Assembly: GCF_900609065.1 (NCBI RefSeq)
Contig: NZ_UXAU01000031.1
Coordinates: 1 to 53,389 of the forward strand
From: Arthrobacter ulcerisalmonis
GTDB taxonomy: Bacteria; Actinomycetota; Actinomycetes; Actinomycetales; Micrococcaceae
Direction of reading: 5' to 3'
Length of the DNA: 53,389 bases
Part shown: piece after piece, positions 17,543 to 25,772 of the stretch
Layout: each line of letters begins with the position of its first letter
Numbering within the stretch: position 1 is the first letter of the stretch
Notes under the pieces: generated by a model
Seen by the model: the letters and a program-made list of their open reading frames with translations, nothing else
The model's database searches: none
Told to the model about the DNA's origin: nothing
Made by a program: the position numbers and the translations under genes

Positions 17543-20071
17543 CTACGTGGTGGCCAGCCCCGCCACCGGTGACAGCCTCGCCGCGCGCCTGCCGGGAACC
17601 ACCGAGGCGAGCAGGCCGGCGATAATTGCCACAGCCAACACCCCCAACAGTTGCAGCCAAGGCACCGAGGGCTGTACATCCGTGACGCCACCCAGCGCCG
17701 CCATCGCCCCCAGCCAGCCGTAGGCCACGCCCAGCACGGTCCCCAGGATTGCCGCGACGGCCGCCACGAGGACCGCTTCCAGTGCCAGCATTCCGCGCAG
17801 CTGCCCCCGGGTCAGGCCAAGGGCTCGCAGCAGTGAGTTCTCCCGTGTCCGTTCCAGGACCGAGAGGGACAACGTGTTGGCGACGCCGATCAAAGCAATC
17901 AGCACGGCCACACCCAGCAGCGCCGTCACCACCAGCAGCAGCACGTCGATGATCTGGTTGAACGTCAGGCGTTCGATGGCCGCGCCGCTGACCGCGCTCT
18001 CTGGCACGTCAAGCGCTTCAGACACGGCCTGCTGGATCCCGCGGACGTCGTCACTGGACAGCGTCGCACCGTTGGCGCCCGCCAGCCGCAGCCACATGGC
18101 GCGCACCTCCTGCGGCGCGCCCAACCCCTGCGCCGTCTCCGTACTGACCAGCGGCGGCATGTTCCGGGTTTCGAGGACGACGGCGGCAAGCACCTCGGTT
18201 CCGCCGCTCCCCGTCACCGTCACAGGCCCAGCCGGGGACCCCTCGGGCAGGTAAATTTTCCCAGGTTCCAGCTGGAGGGAGGTGTCCCGCAGGATGGTGC
18301 CGGCCTGGTCGGCCGGGAGTGCGAGGACGCTTTGTTCGAAGCCACCAAGTGAGGCCGTCCCCACGTCAGGCAGCAGCGCCGCCGACTCGACCCCGTCCAG
18401 CCCCTCCACCGTGGCACGCTGCGCCTCGGTGAAGCCAGCGTCTGACACCGCCATGTCCACCGGATAGTTCTGCGCCAGGGCTTTGTCGAACGCCACCCGG
18501 GAGGTGGCGGCGCCCGTCATCATCAGCGTTACCAGGGTGACACCGATCAGCAGGGCTGCGGCAGTGATGGACGTGCGGCCAGGGTTGCGGACCGCATTGA
18601 GCGACGCCAGTTTCCCCGGCACACCCGTTGGCTTCGCCAGTTTGCCCAGCAATTGCACCAGGGCCGGGATGAACAGCGAGGAGCACATCAGCACACCGAT
18701 GAAGCTGATGAGTCCGCCGCCAAACGCCACCACCAGCTGAACCTTGAGCGCACCCCAGATCAGCAGCGGGACGCCGGCCACCAGTGCCAGCAGGCCGAGG
18801 ACCAGCCGGATGCGGCCCCTGGAATTGCGGAGCGAAGCATCGTCCGCTGGCCGCAAGGCCGCGAGCGGGGCAACGGCGGTGGCGGCCCGGGCAGGAACAA
18901 GGGCTGCCAGCACCGTCAGCAGAACGCCCACCGCCAACCCACCAATGATGGCCGACGGCGGCACCGCCAACGTGGCGAACGTCGAGTCGGGTTGCGTCCT
19001 GGCCCAGCCGATCAGTCCAGCCATGAGCCCGGTCCCGGCCAGAACACCCAGAATCGAGGCAACCAAACCCACCACCAGGGCCTCCAGGAGCACCGAATTG
19101 CGGACCTGGGTCCTACCCGCGCCGAGGCAGCGCAGCAAGGCCAATTCGCGGGTTCGTTGGGCCACCAAGACCGCAAAGGTATTCGACACCACTAGGGCTG
19201 CCACCACGAGCGCCACGGCCGCAAACACCAGTAGCACCATGGTGAGCTGGTCCTGGCCACCTGTCATGGACGCGACCTGTTGGGTCACCTCGTCCTGGGC
19301 TGTGCGGACCGTGGGCGCAGAAGCGCCGGCCGCCACGAGTACCGTGGTCAGTGCGGCGGGCGCGGCAGCTTTGTCGGTCCGGGGTTTGAGCACCATCTGC
19401 ATGGAATCGTACCCGGCCGGAGTTTCGGCGGCGGTTGCGCCTGCGCCTGTGCCATCGTCGGCGGGGCTGGTGCTGTTGGCCGCCAAAGTGGACACCGTCG
19501 ATGACAGTGCCACCATCTGCGCTGTGGAGCTGGCGAAGGGATCGTTGCTGGCCGTGAGTATCCCCGTGATGGTGAGGGACAGGTTGGTTCCAGCGGCACC
19601 CGTGGCCAACACCAAGGGTTGTCCTGCTGCCAGGTTGTACCTGTCAGCGGTGGTCTGGTCCACGGCAATTTGGTTGGCCTCCGTGGGGAGGGTACCGCTT
19701 GCCAAGGTGCTCGGTTCCAAGGCTGCTGGAGCCAGGTTGCGCACCTTGCCAAATACGTCCCTTCCGTTGACCACAAAGGATGCATAGGCAGACTGTTGGC
19801 CATACACCTCGGCCACCGCTGGGTCCTTGGCCAGGGCGTCAACCGCCGCCTGGCTGAAATCGGCGCGTTGGCCGGCGTCGTTCATTCCGGGGGTGGCGAT
19901 CAGGTCCGCCCGTTTGTATGACTCGCCAAGGCTGGCACCTAGGGAAGCCTGCGTGCTGGCGCCCACCATCAGTGTGGTGGACAGGAAGGCCACGGCCAGC
20001 AGGACTGCCAGGCCTACGGCGATGAAGCGGCGGCTGTGGCTGCGGAACTGGGAGATTGCTACCTGCAGCAC
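17543..20071 (-). CDS. FtsX-type ABC transporter permease (two FtsX modules)
   Basis: The 842-aa protein starts with GTG 20071 and has an N-terminal membrane segment (about residues 17-37, VGLAVLLAVAFLSTTLMVGA). A MacB-like periplasmic domain follows. The first FtsX bundle (about residues 275-400) contains the loop LVAQRTRELALLRCLGAGRTQV. A second extracytoplasmic domain is followed by a C-terminal FtsX bundle with LERTRENSLLRALGLTRGQLRGMLALE. The tandem FtsX layout is typical of actinobacterial exporters of the MacB/YknZ kind. It lies 3 nt downstream of its ATPase gene and converges on metG. The substrate is unknown; antimicrobial peptide or lipid export is the usual role. Confidence 0.92.
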   Translation of the reverse strand: MLQVAISQFRSHSRRFIAVGLAVLLAVAFLSTTLMVGASTQASLGASLGESYKRADLIATPGMNDAGQRADFSQAAVDALAKDPAVAEVYGQQSAYASFVVNGRDVFGKVRNLAPAALEPSTLASGTLPTEANQIAVDQTTADRYNLAAGQPLVLATGAAGTNLSLTITGILTASNDPFASSTAQMVALSSTVSTLAANSTSPADDGTGAGATAAETPAGYDSMQMVLKPRTDKAAAPAALTTVLVAAGASAPTVRTAQDEVTQQVASMTGGQDQLTMVLLVFAAVALVVAALVVSNTFAVLVAQRTRELALLRCLGAGRTQVRNSVLLEALVVGLVASILGVLAGTGLMAGLIGWARTQPDSTFATLAVPPSAIIGGLAVGVLLTVLAALVPARAATAVAPLAALRPADDASLRNSRGRIRLVLGLLALVAGVPLLIWGALKVQLVVAFGGGLISFIGVLMCSSLFIPALVQLLGKLAKPTGVPGKLASLNAVRNPGRTSITAAALLIGVTLVTLMMTGAATSRVAFDKALAQNYPVDMAVSDAGFTEAQRATVEGLDGVESAALLPDVGTASLGGFEQSVLALPADQAGTILRDTSLQLEPGKIYLPEGSPAGPVTVTGSGGTEVLAAVVLETRNMPPLVSTETAQGLGAPQEVRAMWLRLAGANGATLSSDDVRGIQQAVSEALDVPESAVSGAAIERLTFNQIIDVLLLVVTALLGVAVLIALIGVANTLSLSVLERTRENSLLRALGLTRGQLRGMLALEAVLVAAVAAILGTVLGVAYGWLGAMAALGGVTDVQPSVPWLQLLGVLAVAIIAGLLASVVPGRRAARLSPVAGLATT

Positions 20072-20074
20072 GGC

Positions 20075-20860
20075 CTAGCCGCCCAACTTGCCGAGCGCTG
20101 CCAGTGCGGCAAGCACCGATTCGGCGGTGGGCTCTTGGATTTCGCCCACCAGGTTGCCGTCGCTCATCAGGACCACCCGGTCCGCGTAGCTGGCGGCGAC
20201 GGGATCGTGCGTGACCATGATGATGGTCTGGCCCATTTCCTGGCTGCTGCGGCGCAGGAGCGCGAGGACTTCGCCGCCTGCCGTCGAGTCGAGGTTGCCG
20301 GTGGGCTCGTCACCAAAGATCACATCGGGCCTGGTCAGCAGGGCGCGGGCCACGGCAACACGCTGCTGTTGCCCGCCGGACAATTCATGCGGGCGGTGCT
20401 TGAGGCGATCTTTGAGGCCCAGCGTTTCCACCACATAGTCGAACCATTCGGTGTCCGCTGTGGCGTTTGCCAGCGCCAACGGCAAGGTGATGTTCTGCTC
20501 GGCCGTCAGCGTGGGAACCAGGTTGAAGGCCTGGAACACGAAGCCAATCCGGTCCCGGCGCAGGGTGGTCAGCTGCTTATCGTTGAGGGCCGTGATGTCG
20601 GTGCCGCCCACCAGGATCTGGCCGGTGTCGGCGGTATCAAGACCGGCCAGGCAATGCATCAGGGTGGATTTTCCCGAGCCTGACGGCCCCATGATGGCGG
20701 TGAACCGCCTGGTTTCGAAGCTGACGCTGACGTCGCGGAGCGCACTCACGCGGGTGTCGCCAACGCCGTAGGTCTTGGCTACGGCGATGGCCTGGACGGC
20801 GGCCGTCGGCGTGGTACTCCCGCCGTCGGGGGAGTGATGGGCATGCACGGAAGTTGTCAT
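20075..20860 (-). CDS. ABC transporter ATP-binding protein (MacB/LolD type)
   Basis: The 261-aa ATPase contains Walker A MGPSGSGKST, Q-loop FVFQAFNLVPTLTAEQN, signature LSGGQQQRVAVARAL, Walker B VIFGDEPTGNLD and the H-loop MVTHDP, all in MacB/LolD-like form. About 25 residues rich in His, Ser, Thr and Pro precede the domain. The gene forms a two-gene operon with the 842-aa permease, 3 nt downstream. It is clearly a different ATPase from the one at 15184, so two separate FtsX-type systems flank metG. Confidence 0.95.
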   Translation of the reverse strand: MTTSVHAHHSPDGGSTTPTAAVQAIAVAKTYGVGDTRVSALRDVSVSFETRRFTAIMGPSGSGKSTLMHCLAGLDTADTGQILVGGTDITALNDKQLTTLRRDRIGFVFQAFNLVPTLTAEQNITLPLALANATADTEWFDYVVETLGLKDRLKHRPHELSGGQQQRVAVARALLTRPDVIFGDEPTGNLDSTAGGEVLALLRRSSQEMGQTIIMVTHDPVAASYADRVVLMSDGNLVGEIQEPTAESVLAALAALGKLGG

Positions 20861-20970
20861 GCTTCCACGCTATGTGCCCGCCACGCACAGCGGATCGACC
20901 CGCGGAATGGTCCTGGACTGGCATTCCGTCATCCCTGGGGTTGAGGTGGCGGCGTGGACGACGGCGGGTC

Positions 20971-22548
20971 TCACCCCGCCGTCGTCTGGCTGCCCTTCCG
21001 CGCCGCTGCTCGAGTGGGTGGCGGAACAGCGGTGCGGGCAGGGTGCGGCGTCCTAGGCGCTGGGAGTTGGGAGTTGGAGGCCTGCGGGGTGTTTTTCGTC
21101 GGAACTTTGATGAACGGTGCGCAGGCGAGGGCTGCGGTGGCCAGGATGCCGCCCACGATGAAGGCGAGGTGGGCGCCGTCGAACAAGCCGTCCACCGGGG
21201 CCGACCCTGCGCCGGTCTGGGTTGCCGCAACAGCACTCAGCACAGTGACGAAGATGGTGGTGCCGATGGCGCCGCCAAGTTGCTGGCCGGTGTTGAAGAT
21301 TGCCGAGCCGTGGCCGTAGAGCTTGTGCGGGACCCCGCTCAGGGCTGCGGCCAGCAAACCGGTCATCAGCATGGCCAGGCCGATGCAGAAGATCGTATGG
21401 AAGGTGACGATCAGCCACAGTGCGGTGCCGGAGTTGACGGTGGTGAACAGCCACTGGCCCACGGCGAGCAGCAAGGCGCCGGGGATGAGGACGGGGCGGG
21501 GACCGTGACGGTCGAAGACGCGGCCAAAGATGGGGCCAACGGCGATCTGTGCCAGGCCGCCGGGCAGCAGCATCAGGCCGATGGTCATGGTGGTCAGGCC
21601 GCTGCCATTCTGCAGCAGGATGGGCAGGATGACTACCGTGCCAAGCAACGTGCCCATGGCGATCATGATCATGACGACGCTGAGGGTGAAAGTTCGGTTC
21701 CTGAACGGCTCCAGGTTCAGGAGTTCGCGGCCGTCGCGGGTCAACCGGATCTGGCGACGGATGAACAGGATCAAAGCCGCTACGCCAACGATGCCGCTGA
21801 CCAGTGGTGCAGCCGGGCTTTCCGTGGCTTCGGCCGCGGTGGAGATGGCGTAGACCAGACCGCCGAAGGCAAGGGCGGAGAGAATCACGGAGGTGATGTC
21901 GAGGGGCAGCTTGCGGGTGGCTGACGGTACCTTCAGGAACACCATGCCCAAGGCCAGGATGATGATGCCCAGGGGTGCCATCACACCGAAGATCCAATGC
22001 CACGACAGCGCGTTGACAATCAGGCCGGAGACGGTGGGACCGATCGCGGGCGCCACCGAGATGACGATCGAGTTCAGACCCATGACCGTGCCGCGGTGCT
22101 GGACGGGAACCATGGTGAGGGTGGTGGTCATGAGCAGTGGCATGACAATGGCGGTGCCCACAGCTTGGATGACCCGTGCTGCGAGCAGGACTTCAAACGT
22201 AGGCGCCACCAGGGCAAGGATGGTGCCCAACAGGAAGCTCGACAGCGCAAAGATGAACAGCCTGCGGAGGGTGAAACGCTGCAACAGGTAGCCGGTGAGG
22301 GGGATGACCACGGCCATGGTCAGCAGGAACCCCGTGGTCAGCCACTGGCCAGCGGCCGCGGAGACGCCATAGTCGGCCATGATGGAGGGCAGCGCAACGG
22401 TTAGCACTGTCTCGTTGAGGATCATCAGGAACGCGGCCAGCGCCAGGGATGCGATGACTCCGGTGAGCTGCTTTTTCGAGAGCGATGCTGCCCCCGTGGC
22501 GATCCTTGATCCGGGTGGGCTATTGGTTTCGGAAGTTGCTGTGGTCAT
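20971..22548 (-). CDS. MFS drug exporter, DHA2 (EmrB/QacA) type
   Basis: The 525-aa integral membrane protein has about 14 hydrophobic segments, the number expected of the DHA2 family of proton-coupled multidrug exporters. It starts after a 25-residue polar N-terminus with GVIASLALAAFLMILNETVL. An Asn-Glu pair sits in helix 1 where many members have a TxVNVAL-like motif. The motif C region VISVAPAIGPTVSGLIV in segment 5 is typical of antiporters. The tail of about 40 residues is rich in Pro, Thr and Arg. It is divergent from a TetR regulator across a 169-bp region with inverted repeats, the usual repressor/pump arrangement. The substrate is not evident. Confidence 0.93.
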   Translation of the reverse strand: MTTATSETNSPPGSRIATGAASLSKKQLTGVIASLALAAFLMILNETVLTVALPSIMADYGVSAAAGQWLTTGFLLTMAVVIPLTGYLLQRFTLRRLFIFALSSFLLGTILALVAPTFEVLLAARVIQAVGTAIVMPLLMTTTLTMVPVQHRGTVMGLNSIVISVAPAIGPTVSGLIVNALSWHWIFGVMAPLGIIILALGMVFLKVPSATRKLPLDITSVILSALAFGGLVYAISTAAEATESPAAPLVSGIVGVAALILFIRRQIRLTRDGRELLNLEPFRNRTFTLSVVMIMIAMGTLLGTVVILPILLQNGSGLTTMTIGLMLLPGGLAQIAVGPIFGRVFDRHGPRPVLIPGALLLAVGQWLFTTVNSGTALWLIVTFHTIFCIGLAMLMTGLLAAALSGVPHKLYGHGSAIFNTGQQLGGAIGTTIFVTVLSAVAATQTGAGSAPVDGLFDGAHLAFIVGGILATAALACAPFIKVPTKNTPQASNSQLPAPRTPHPARTAVPPPTRAAARKGSQTTAG

Positions 22549-22587
22549 GGGTACTTACCTCGTCTGTCAGAATTGAACTATCTAGAT

Positions 22588-22638
22588 CATGTCAGGGTCT
22601 GACATGTTTCGTAAGCTAAAGGCGTCAGAGTGTGACGC
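22588..22638 (+). promoter_or_regulatory. TetR operator candidates between MFS exporter and regulator
   Basis: CATGTCAG-GGT-CTGACATG (22588-22606) is a perfect 8-bp inverted repeat with a 3-nt centre, the size of a TetR dimer site. GCGTCA-GAGTG-TGACGC (22622-22638) is a second, shorter one. Both lie in the divergent intergenic region, 40 bp before the exporter start on one side and 80 bp before the regulator start on the other. The first is the better candidate. Confidence 0.6.
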
Positions 22639-22717
22639 AAAATATAGTGGGCTGGTTTGTGGCCACCTGCGGCGGGCGCCGTCGATACGGGCACCGCCGC
22701 TGACAGAGGAGAAGCGC

Positions 22718-23305
22718 ATGGGGATTCGAGCCGAACACCGAGCTCAGATGTTGGGTGATATTCAGTCCGCCACGCTGGACCTGGTCGAAGAGAACGGCCT
22801 CGACGCCACGACGATTGGCCACATTGCGGCGCGCGTAGGTGTCACGGAGCGTACGTTCTTCCGCTACTACCCGTCCAAGGAGCATGCCCTCCTGCCAGGC
22901 CTGCAGGATCTGATCGACGTCCTTGTCGTCTTGGAGGCTCGCCGGACAGATCCAGCAGGGATCCTGGCAGATTTGTTGGCCGAATGTCGCCAGCTTTTTG
23001 CCGCCGAGGTGGAGCGGAACTACTTTCGAAGGATTTCGAGGTTGTTCGCCAAGGATCCGGACATGACGCGTGTTGTGGCGCGGTATGAGCGCGACCTGGC
23101 CCAGGCGCTCAGCTCGGCGTTGATTCAACAAGGCGCCCTGGGGGCCATTCAGGCGCTGTTGGTGGCCGAGGTGGTCACTGCGACATGGCGGATTGCCTGG
23201 CAGGCGCTGGCCTTGAGGGAGGGGGCTGGGGTCGACGCCGACCCAGTCTCGCTTTTCGATGACACGGTCCGCGAACTGGGCACCCTGTTTCCGGTGCGGG
23301 GGTGA
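22718..23305 (+). CDS. TetR/AcrR family transcriptional regulator
   Basis: The start is taken at ATG 22718, preceded by AGAGGAGAAG; longer in-frame versions read through the operator region. The 195-aa protein has an N-terminal HTH (TTIGHIAARVGVTERTFFRYYPSKEHAL, about residues 28-55) followed by an all-helical ligand-binding domain that ends without a conserved motif. Divergent orientation and inverted repeats in the shared intergenic region imply repression of the MFS exporter and of itself, relieved by an exporter substrate. The ligand cannot be deduced. Confidence 0.92.
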   Translation: MGIRAEHRAQMLGDIQSATLDLVEENGLDATTIGHIAARVGVTERTFFRYYPSKEHALLPGLQDLIDVLVVLEARRTDPAGILADLLAECRQLFAAEVERNYFRRISRLFAKDPDMTRVVARYERDLAQALSSALIQQGALGAIQALLVAEVVTATWRIAWQALALREGAGVDADPVSLFDDTVRELGTLFPVRG

Positions 23306-23311
23306 AATGCC

Positions 23312-23357
23312 TGTCAGTCTAGATTGACATGTGGACGCCCGTCAATCTAGACTGACA
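23312..23357 (+). promoter_or_regulatory. twin palindromic operator before the HTH/Clp-N pair
   Basis: TGTCAGTCTAGATTGAC (23312-23328) and GTCAATCTAGACTGACA (23341-23357) are exact reverse complements of each other over 17 bp, with a 12-bp spacer. Each arm is also nearly palindromic itself (GTCA-R-TCTAGA-Y-TGAC), so the region is two copies of one dimer site, 28 bp centre to centre. The second copy ends 3 nt before the ATG of the HTH gene. Binding there would cover the transcription start or ribosome site. Confidence 0.75.
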
Positions 23358-23360
23358 CGC

Positions 23361-23564
23361 ATGGAGATCCAAGACCTAGCCAGCCAGCTCCGCTCCACAG
23401 ACCCCGCGGTGGGACTGCGGGCGGTTGGCGCCCTCCGTCGACTGGCCGAACAGGTTGAAGCGGCCAGCGTCCACGCGGCCCGCCAGGACGGCTGGACGTG
23501 GGAGCAGATCGGGGATGCGCTTGGCGTCTCCCGACAATCGGTGCACGTCAAGTATCGGGAGTGA
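23361..23564 (+). CDS. small HTH protein, partner of Clp-N protein
   Basis: The 67-aa protein begins at ATG 23361; an earlier in-frame ATG at 23331 would run through the second operator copy. Its C-terminal half is a helix-turn-helix (WTWEQIGDALGVSRQSVHVK, residues 44-63) of the sigma-region-4 or MarR-like sort. An N-terminal helical part (LRAVGALRRLAEQVEAASVH) probably dimerises. It ends 6 nt before the Clp-N gene. This two-gene pairing is common in actinobacteria, though its role is not established. The twin palindromes directly in front make autoregulation likely. It has no sensor domain of its own. Confidence 0.85.
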   Translation: MEIQDLASQLRSTDPAVGLRAVGALRRLAEQVEAASVHAARQDGWTWEQIGDALGVSRQSVHVKYRE

Positions 23565-23570
23565 TGGATC

Positions 23571-24032
23571 ATGTTTGAACGATTTGCCAGCGACACCCGC
23601 AGGATCGTCGGCTATGCCATGGATGAAGCACGGGACAGCGGCGACAGGCGCTTGGGAACCGAGCACCTCCTGTTGGGCGCGTTGCACGAGCCCACCGCGA
23701 CCGGCGTTCTGGGGGTAACCCTGCAGCAGGCGCATGCCGCCGCTGCGTGCCTGGACGCTGCAGCGTTGCAGGCGGTGGGACTGAGCGTTGCCGGCTTCGA
23801 GCCAACCAGCAAGCCCGCGCCAGGCCGCAAGCCGCCCTTCAGCTCGGGGGCCAAGGCAGTGATGGCCACCATGGTGCACCGGGCCACCCGTCAGCACGCC
23901 AAGGAAATCACCACGGCAGACCTGCTTCTCAGCCTGCTGGAGCGTGAAGAGCAGGATCCGGTGACGGCCTTGTTGGCGGCCATGAACGTGGACCGCGATG
24001 CGGTCAGGCAGCGGCTGGCGGCTCCGCTCTAG
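23571..24032 (+). CDS. Clp N-terminal domain protein without ATPase
   Basis: The 153-aa protein consists only of a double Clp N-domain repeat. Residues 2-70 begin FERFASDTRRIVGYAMDEAR and contain GTEHLLLGALHE. Residues 85-150 contain a second copy with AKEITTADLLLSLLEREE. In ClpC and ClpA this domain binds substrates and adaptors. Here no AAA+ module follows, so it cannot unfold proteins on its own. It may act as an adaptor, decoy, or sensor of damaged protein, or bind the HTH protein encoded 6 nt upstream. The family is clear; the function is inference. Confidence 0.9.
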   Translation: MFERFASDTRRIVGYAMDEARDSGDRRLGTEHLLLGALHEPTATGVLGVTLQQAHAAAACLDAAALQAVGLSVAGFEPTSKPAPGRKPPFSSGAKAVMATMVHRATRQHAKEITTADLLLSLLEREEQDPVTALLAAMNVDRDAVRQRLAAPL

Positions 24033-24112
24033 CCGACCGCTCGACGGCGGCGCTGAAGCCTCGGCGCGTGAGGTCACCAACGGCTCGACGCCGCCGCTGG
24101 CGTCGCGCAAAG

Positions 24113-25105
24113 TCAGGTCGCCAGCGGCAGCACAATCCGCATGCACGTGCCCAGCGGTCCAGTGGAGGCCACGTCGGCCGAGCCGCCGGCGGCAGTGGCA
24201 ATGTCACGGACCAGGGCCAAACCAATCCCGAAGTTGCGCTGTTCCTGCCCCATTGCAGGACGAGTGGTCCGGGCAAAGCGGTCAAAGATGCGGTGTTTGT
24301 CGATGCCTGTGATGCCGGGGCCGGTGTCGGTCACGGTGATGACGACCTGGCCGCTGGTGGCGGTGGCGGTGATGCTGATCAAGCCGCCGGTGGGTGTGTG
24401 GGTGAGGGCGTTTTCGGCCAGGCCGAGGATGGCGCGGTGCAGCCGCTGGGGTGCGATCCGCGCGCGGGGGTGTCCGGCAGAAGTGCACTCCACCGAGATC
24501 TCCCGGGCGCTGGCCAGCAGCTGAAGGTTGTTCGCGACACCTCCGGCCACGGTGGCGACGTCGGTGGGGTCCGTGGGTGCGGTGTCAGGGGTAGCTGCCG
24601 ATCCGGCAGCCGCCTCGAGGAGTTCGTTGACGATCAGCGTCAGCTCGGAGGTGTCGCTTCGGATCCTGGCCAACGCCTGGCCTGTTGACGAGTCTGGCGC
24701 AGCAAAGCGTTGGGCTAGTTGAATCCGGGCGTCGAGGATTGCCAGCGGCGTGCGCATTTCGTGGCTGGCGTCCTGGACGAAGCGTCGCTGCAGGGCAAGG
24801 GCCGCACCGAGGGGCCGAATGGCGCTGCGGGCACTGACCCAGCCAACGCCTCCGGCCAGCAGGATCCCCACCGCACCGGCCACGATCATGGCTTTGATGA
24901 GGTCGTCGGTGTCGAGGTAGGCGTAACGGGTGTCGGTTCCGCCAGCCGGTGCCTTCCCCGCCTGGTGAAGCAGGTAGAAGGTAGCCGCGGCCAACAGGCA
25001 CAGGACGAGGACTGCGCAGGCGGCACTGATCCGGAGCGCAATGCGGAGGGATGCCCGGCGCAGGATCGCCTGGTCACCGGCCGTTGGTTCTGGTGAGTCA
25101 GTCAC
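24113..25105 (-). CDS. sensor histidine kinase (OmpR-system partner)
   Basis: GTG 25105 overlaps the end of the response regulator gene by 8 nt; longer forms read into that gene. The 330-aa kinase has membrane segments near residues 28-48 and 72-92, enclosing a short extracellular loop of about 23 residues, so the stimulus is probably sensed in or near the membrane. The HisKA domain has the phosphorylated His in VQDASHEMRTPLAILDARI near residue 122. The ATPase domain has the N box (LGLAENALTHTPTGG), the G1 box (VTDTGPGI) and the G2 box (GIGLALVRDI). A full HAMP domain is not evident. It is the last gene of the PAP2-regulator-kinase operon. Confidence 0.93.
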   Translation of the reverse strand: MTDSPEPTAGDQAILRRASLRIALRISAACAVLVLCLLAAATFYLLHQAGKAPAGGTDTRYAYLDTDDLIKAMIVAGAVGILLAGGVGWVSARSAIRPLGAALALQRRFVQDASHEMRTPLAILDARIQLAQRFAAPDSSTGQALARIRSDTSELTLIVNELLEAAAGSAATPDTAPTDPTDVATVAGGVANNLQLLASAREISVECTSAGHPRARIAPQRLHRAILGLAENALTHTPTGGLISITATATSGQVVITVTDTGPGITGIDKHRIFDRFARTTRPAMGQEQRNFGIGLALVRDIATAAGGSADVASTGPLGTCMRIVLPLAT

Positions 25106-25772
25106 GGGCCGCGCCGATCTGATATCCAACACCGTGCACGGTACGGATGGCGGACTTGGAGATCTTCCGGCGGAGGTGATGGACGTAGGTGTCAATCACG
25201 CCAGCCAGTTCACCGTGGCTGTGCGTTGCCCGGAGGAGCTCTTCCCGTGTGTAAACGCGTTCGGGAGCTGCGGCCAGCGTGGCCAACAGCTCACACTCCT
25301 TGGCGGTCAAGTCAGCAACGAGGCCGTACAGGGACCGCGCCGTCCTGGTGCCGGGGTTGAGTTCCCAATCCCCAAAGCTGACCGTCCGCGCTTCCTGCTG
25401 GTAGCTGCGCGTGAGCGCCCTGAGCCGGGCGGCCAGCTCCAGGGCATCGAACGGCTTGACCATATAGTCGTTGGCGCCCGCGTCCAGTCCGCTGACTTTC
25501 GCGTCGATGGCACCCAGCGCGGTGAGGATCAAGATGGGCGTGGCAACGCCTTTGGCTCGCAGCGCGGCAATCAGCGCCACGCCATCCAGCCCCGGCAGGC
25601 CGCGATCCACCACCATCACGTCCCAGGTCCGCGACAGGCCGGCATGCAGTCCCGCCCGGCCGTCGACGGCGAGGTGGACGTCATAGTCGGGGGCCAGGAG
25701 TTCCTGGATCAGCGGGCCCAGCATCGGATCATCTTCGACCAGGAGAACGGTGGGCCTCTCTGCAGTAGTCAC
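25098..25772 (-). CDS. OmpR-family response regulator
   Basis: The 224-aa protein starts with GTG 25772, overlapping the PAP2 stop by 4 nt (GTGA). The receiver domain has the acidic pair in VLLVEDDPML (Glu13, Asp14, Asp15), the phospho-acceptor Asp in VMVVDRGLPGLDG and the Lys in YMVKPFDALEL. The C-terminal winged helix contains LTAKECELLATLAAAPERVYTR and ends with TVHGVGYQIG. It is co-transcribed with the phosphatase before it and the kinase after it. A pair of TTAAGAA direct repeats with an 11-bp period ahead of the operon is a candidate binding site. Confidence 0.95.
   Translation of the reverse strand: MTTAERPTVLLVEDDPMLGPLIQELLAPDYDVHLAVDGRAGLHAGLSRTWDVMVVDRGLPGLDGVALIAALRAKGVATPILILTALGAIDAKVSGLDAGANDYMVKPFDALELAARLRALTRSYQQEARTVSFGDWELNPGTRTARSLYGLVADLTAKECELLATLAAAPERVYTREELLRATHSHGELAGVIDTYVHHLRRKISKSAIRTVHGVGYQIGAARD

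Noticed and set aside
24033..24112. Possible terminator in the 80-bp gap between the convergent Clp-N and kinase genes
   Set aside because: Only imperfect GC-rich complementarity around GGCGGCG and CGCCGCC is visible and there is no T-run.
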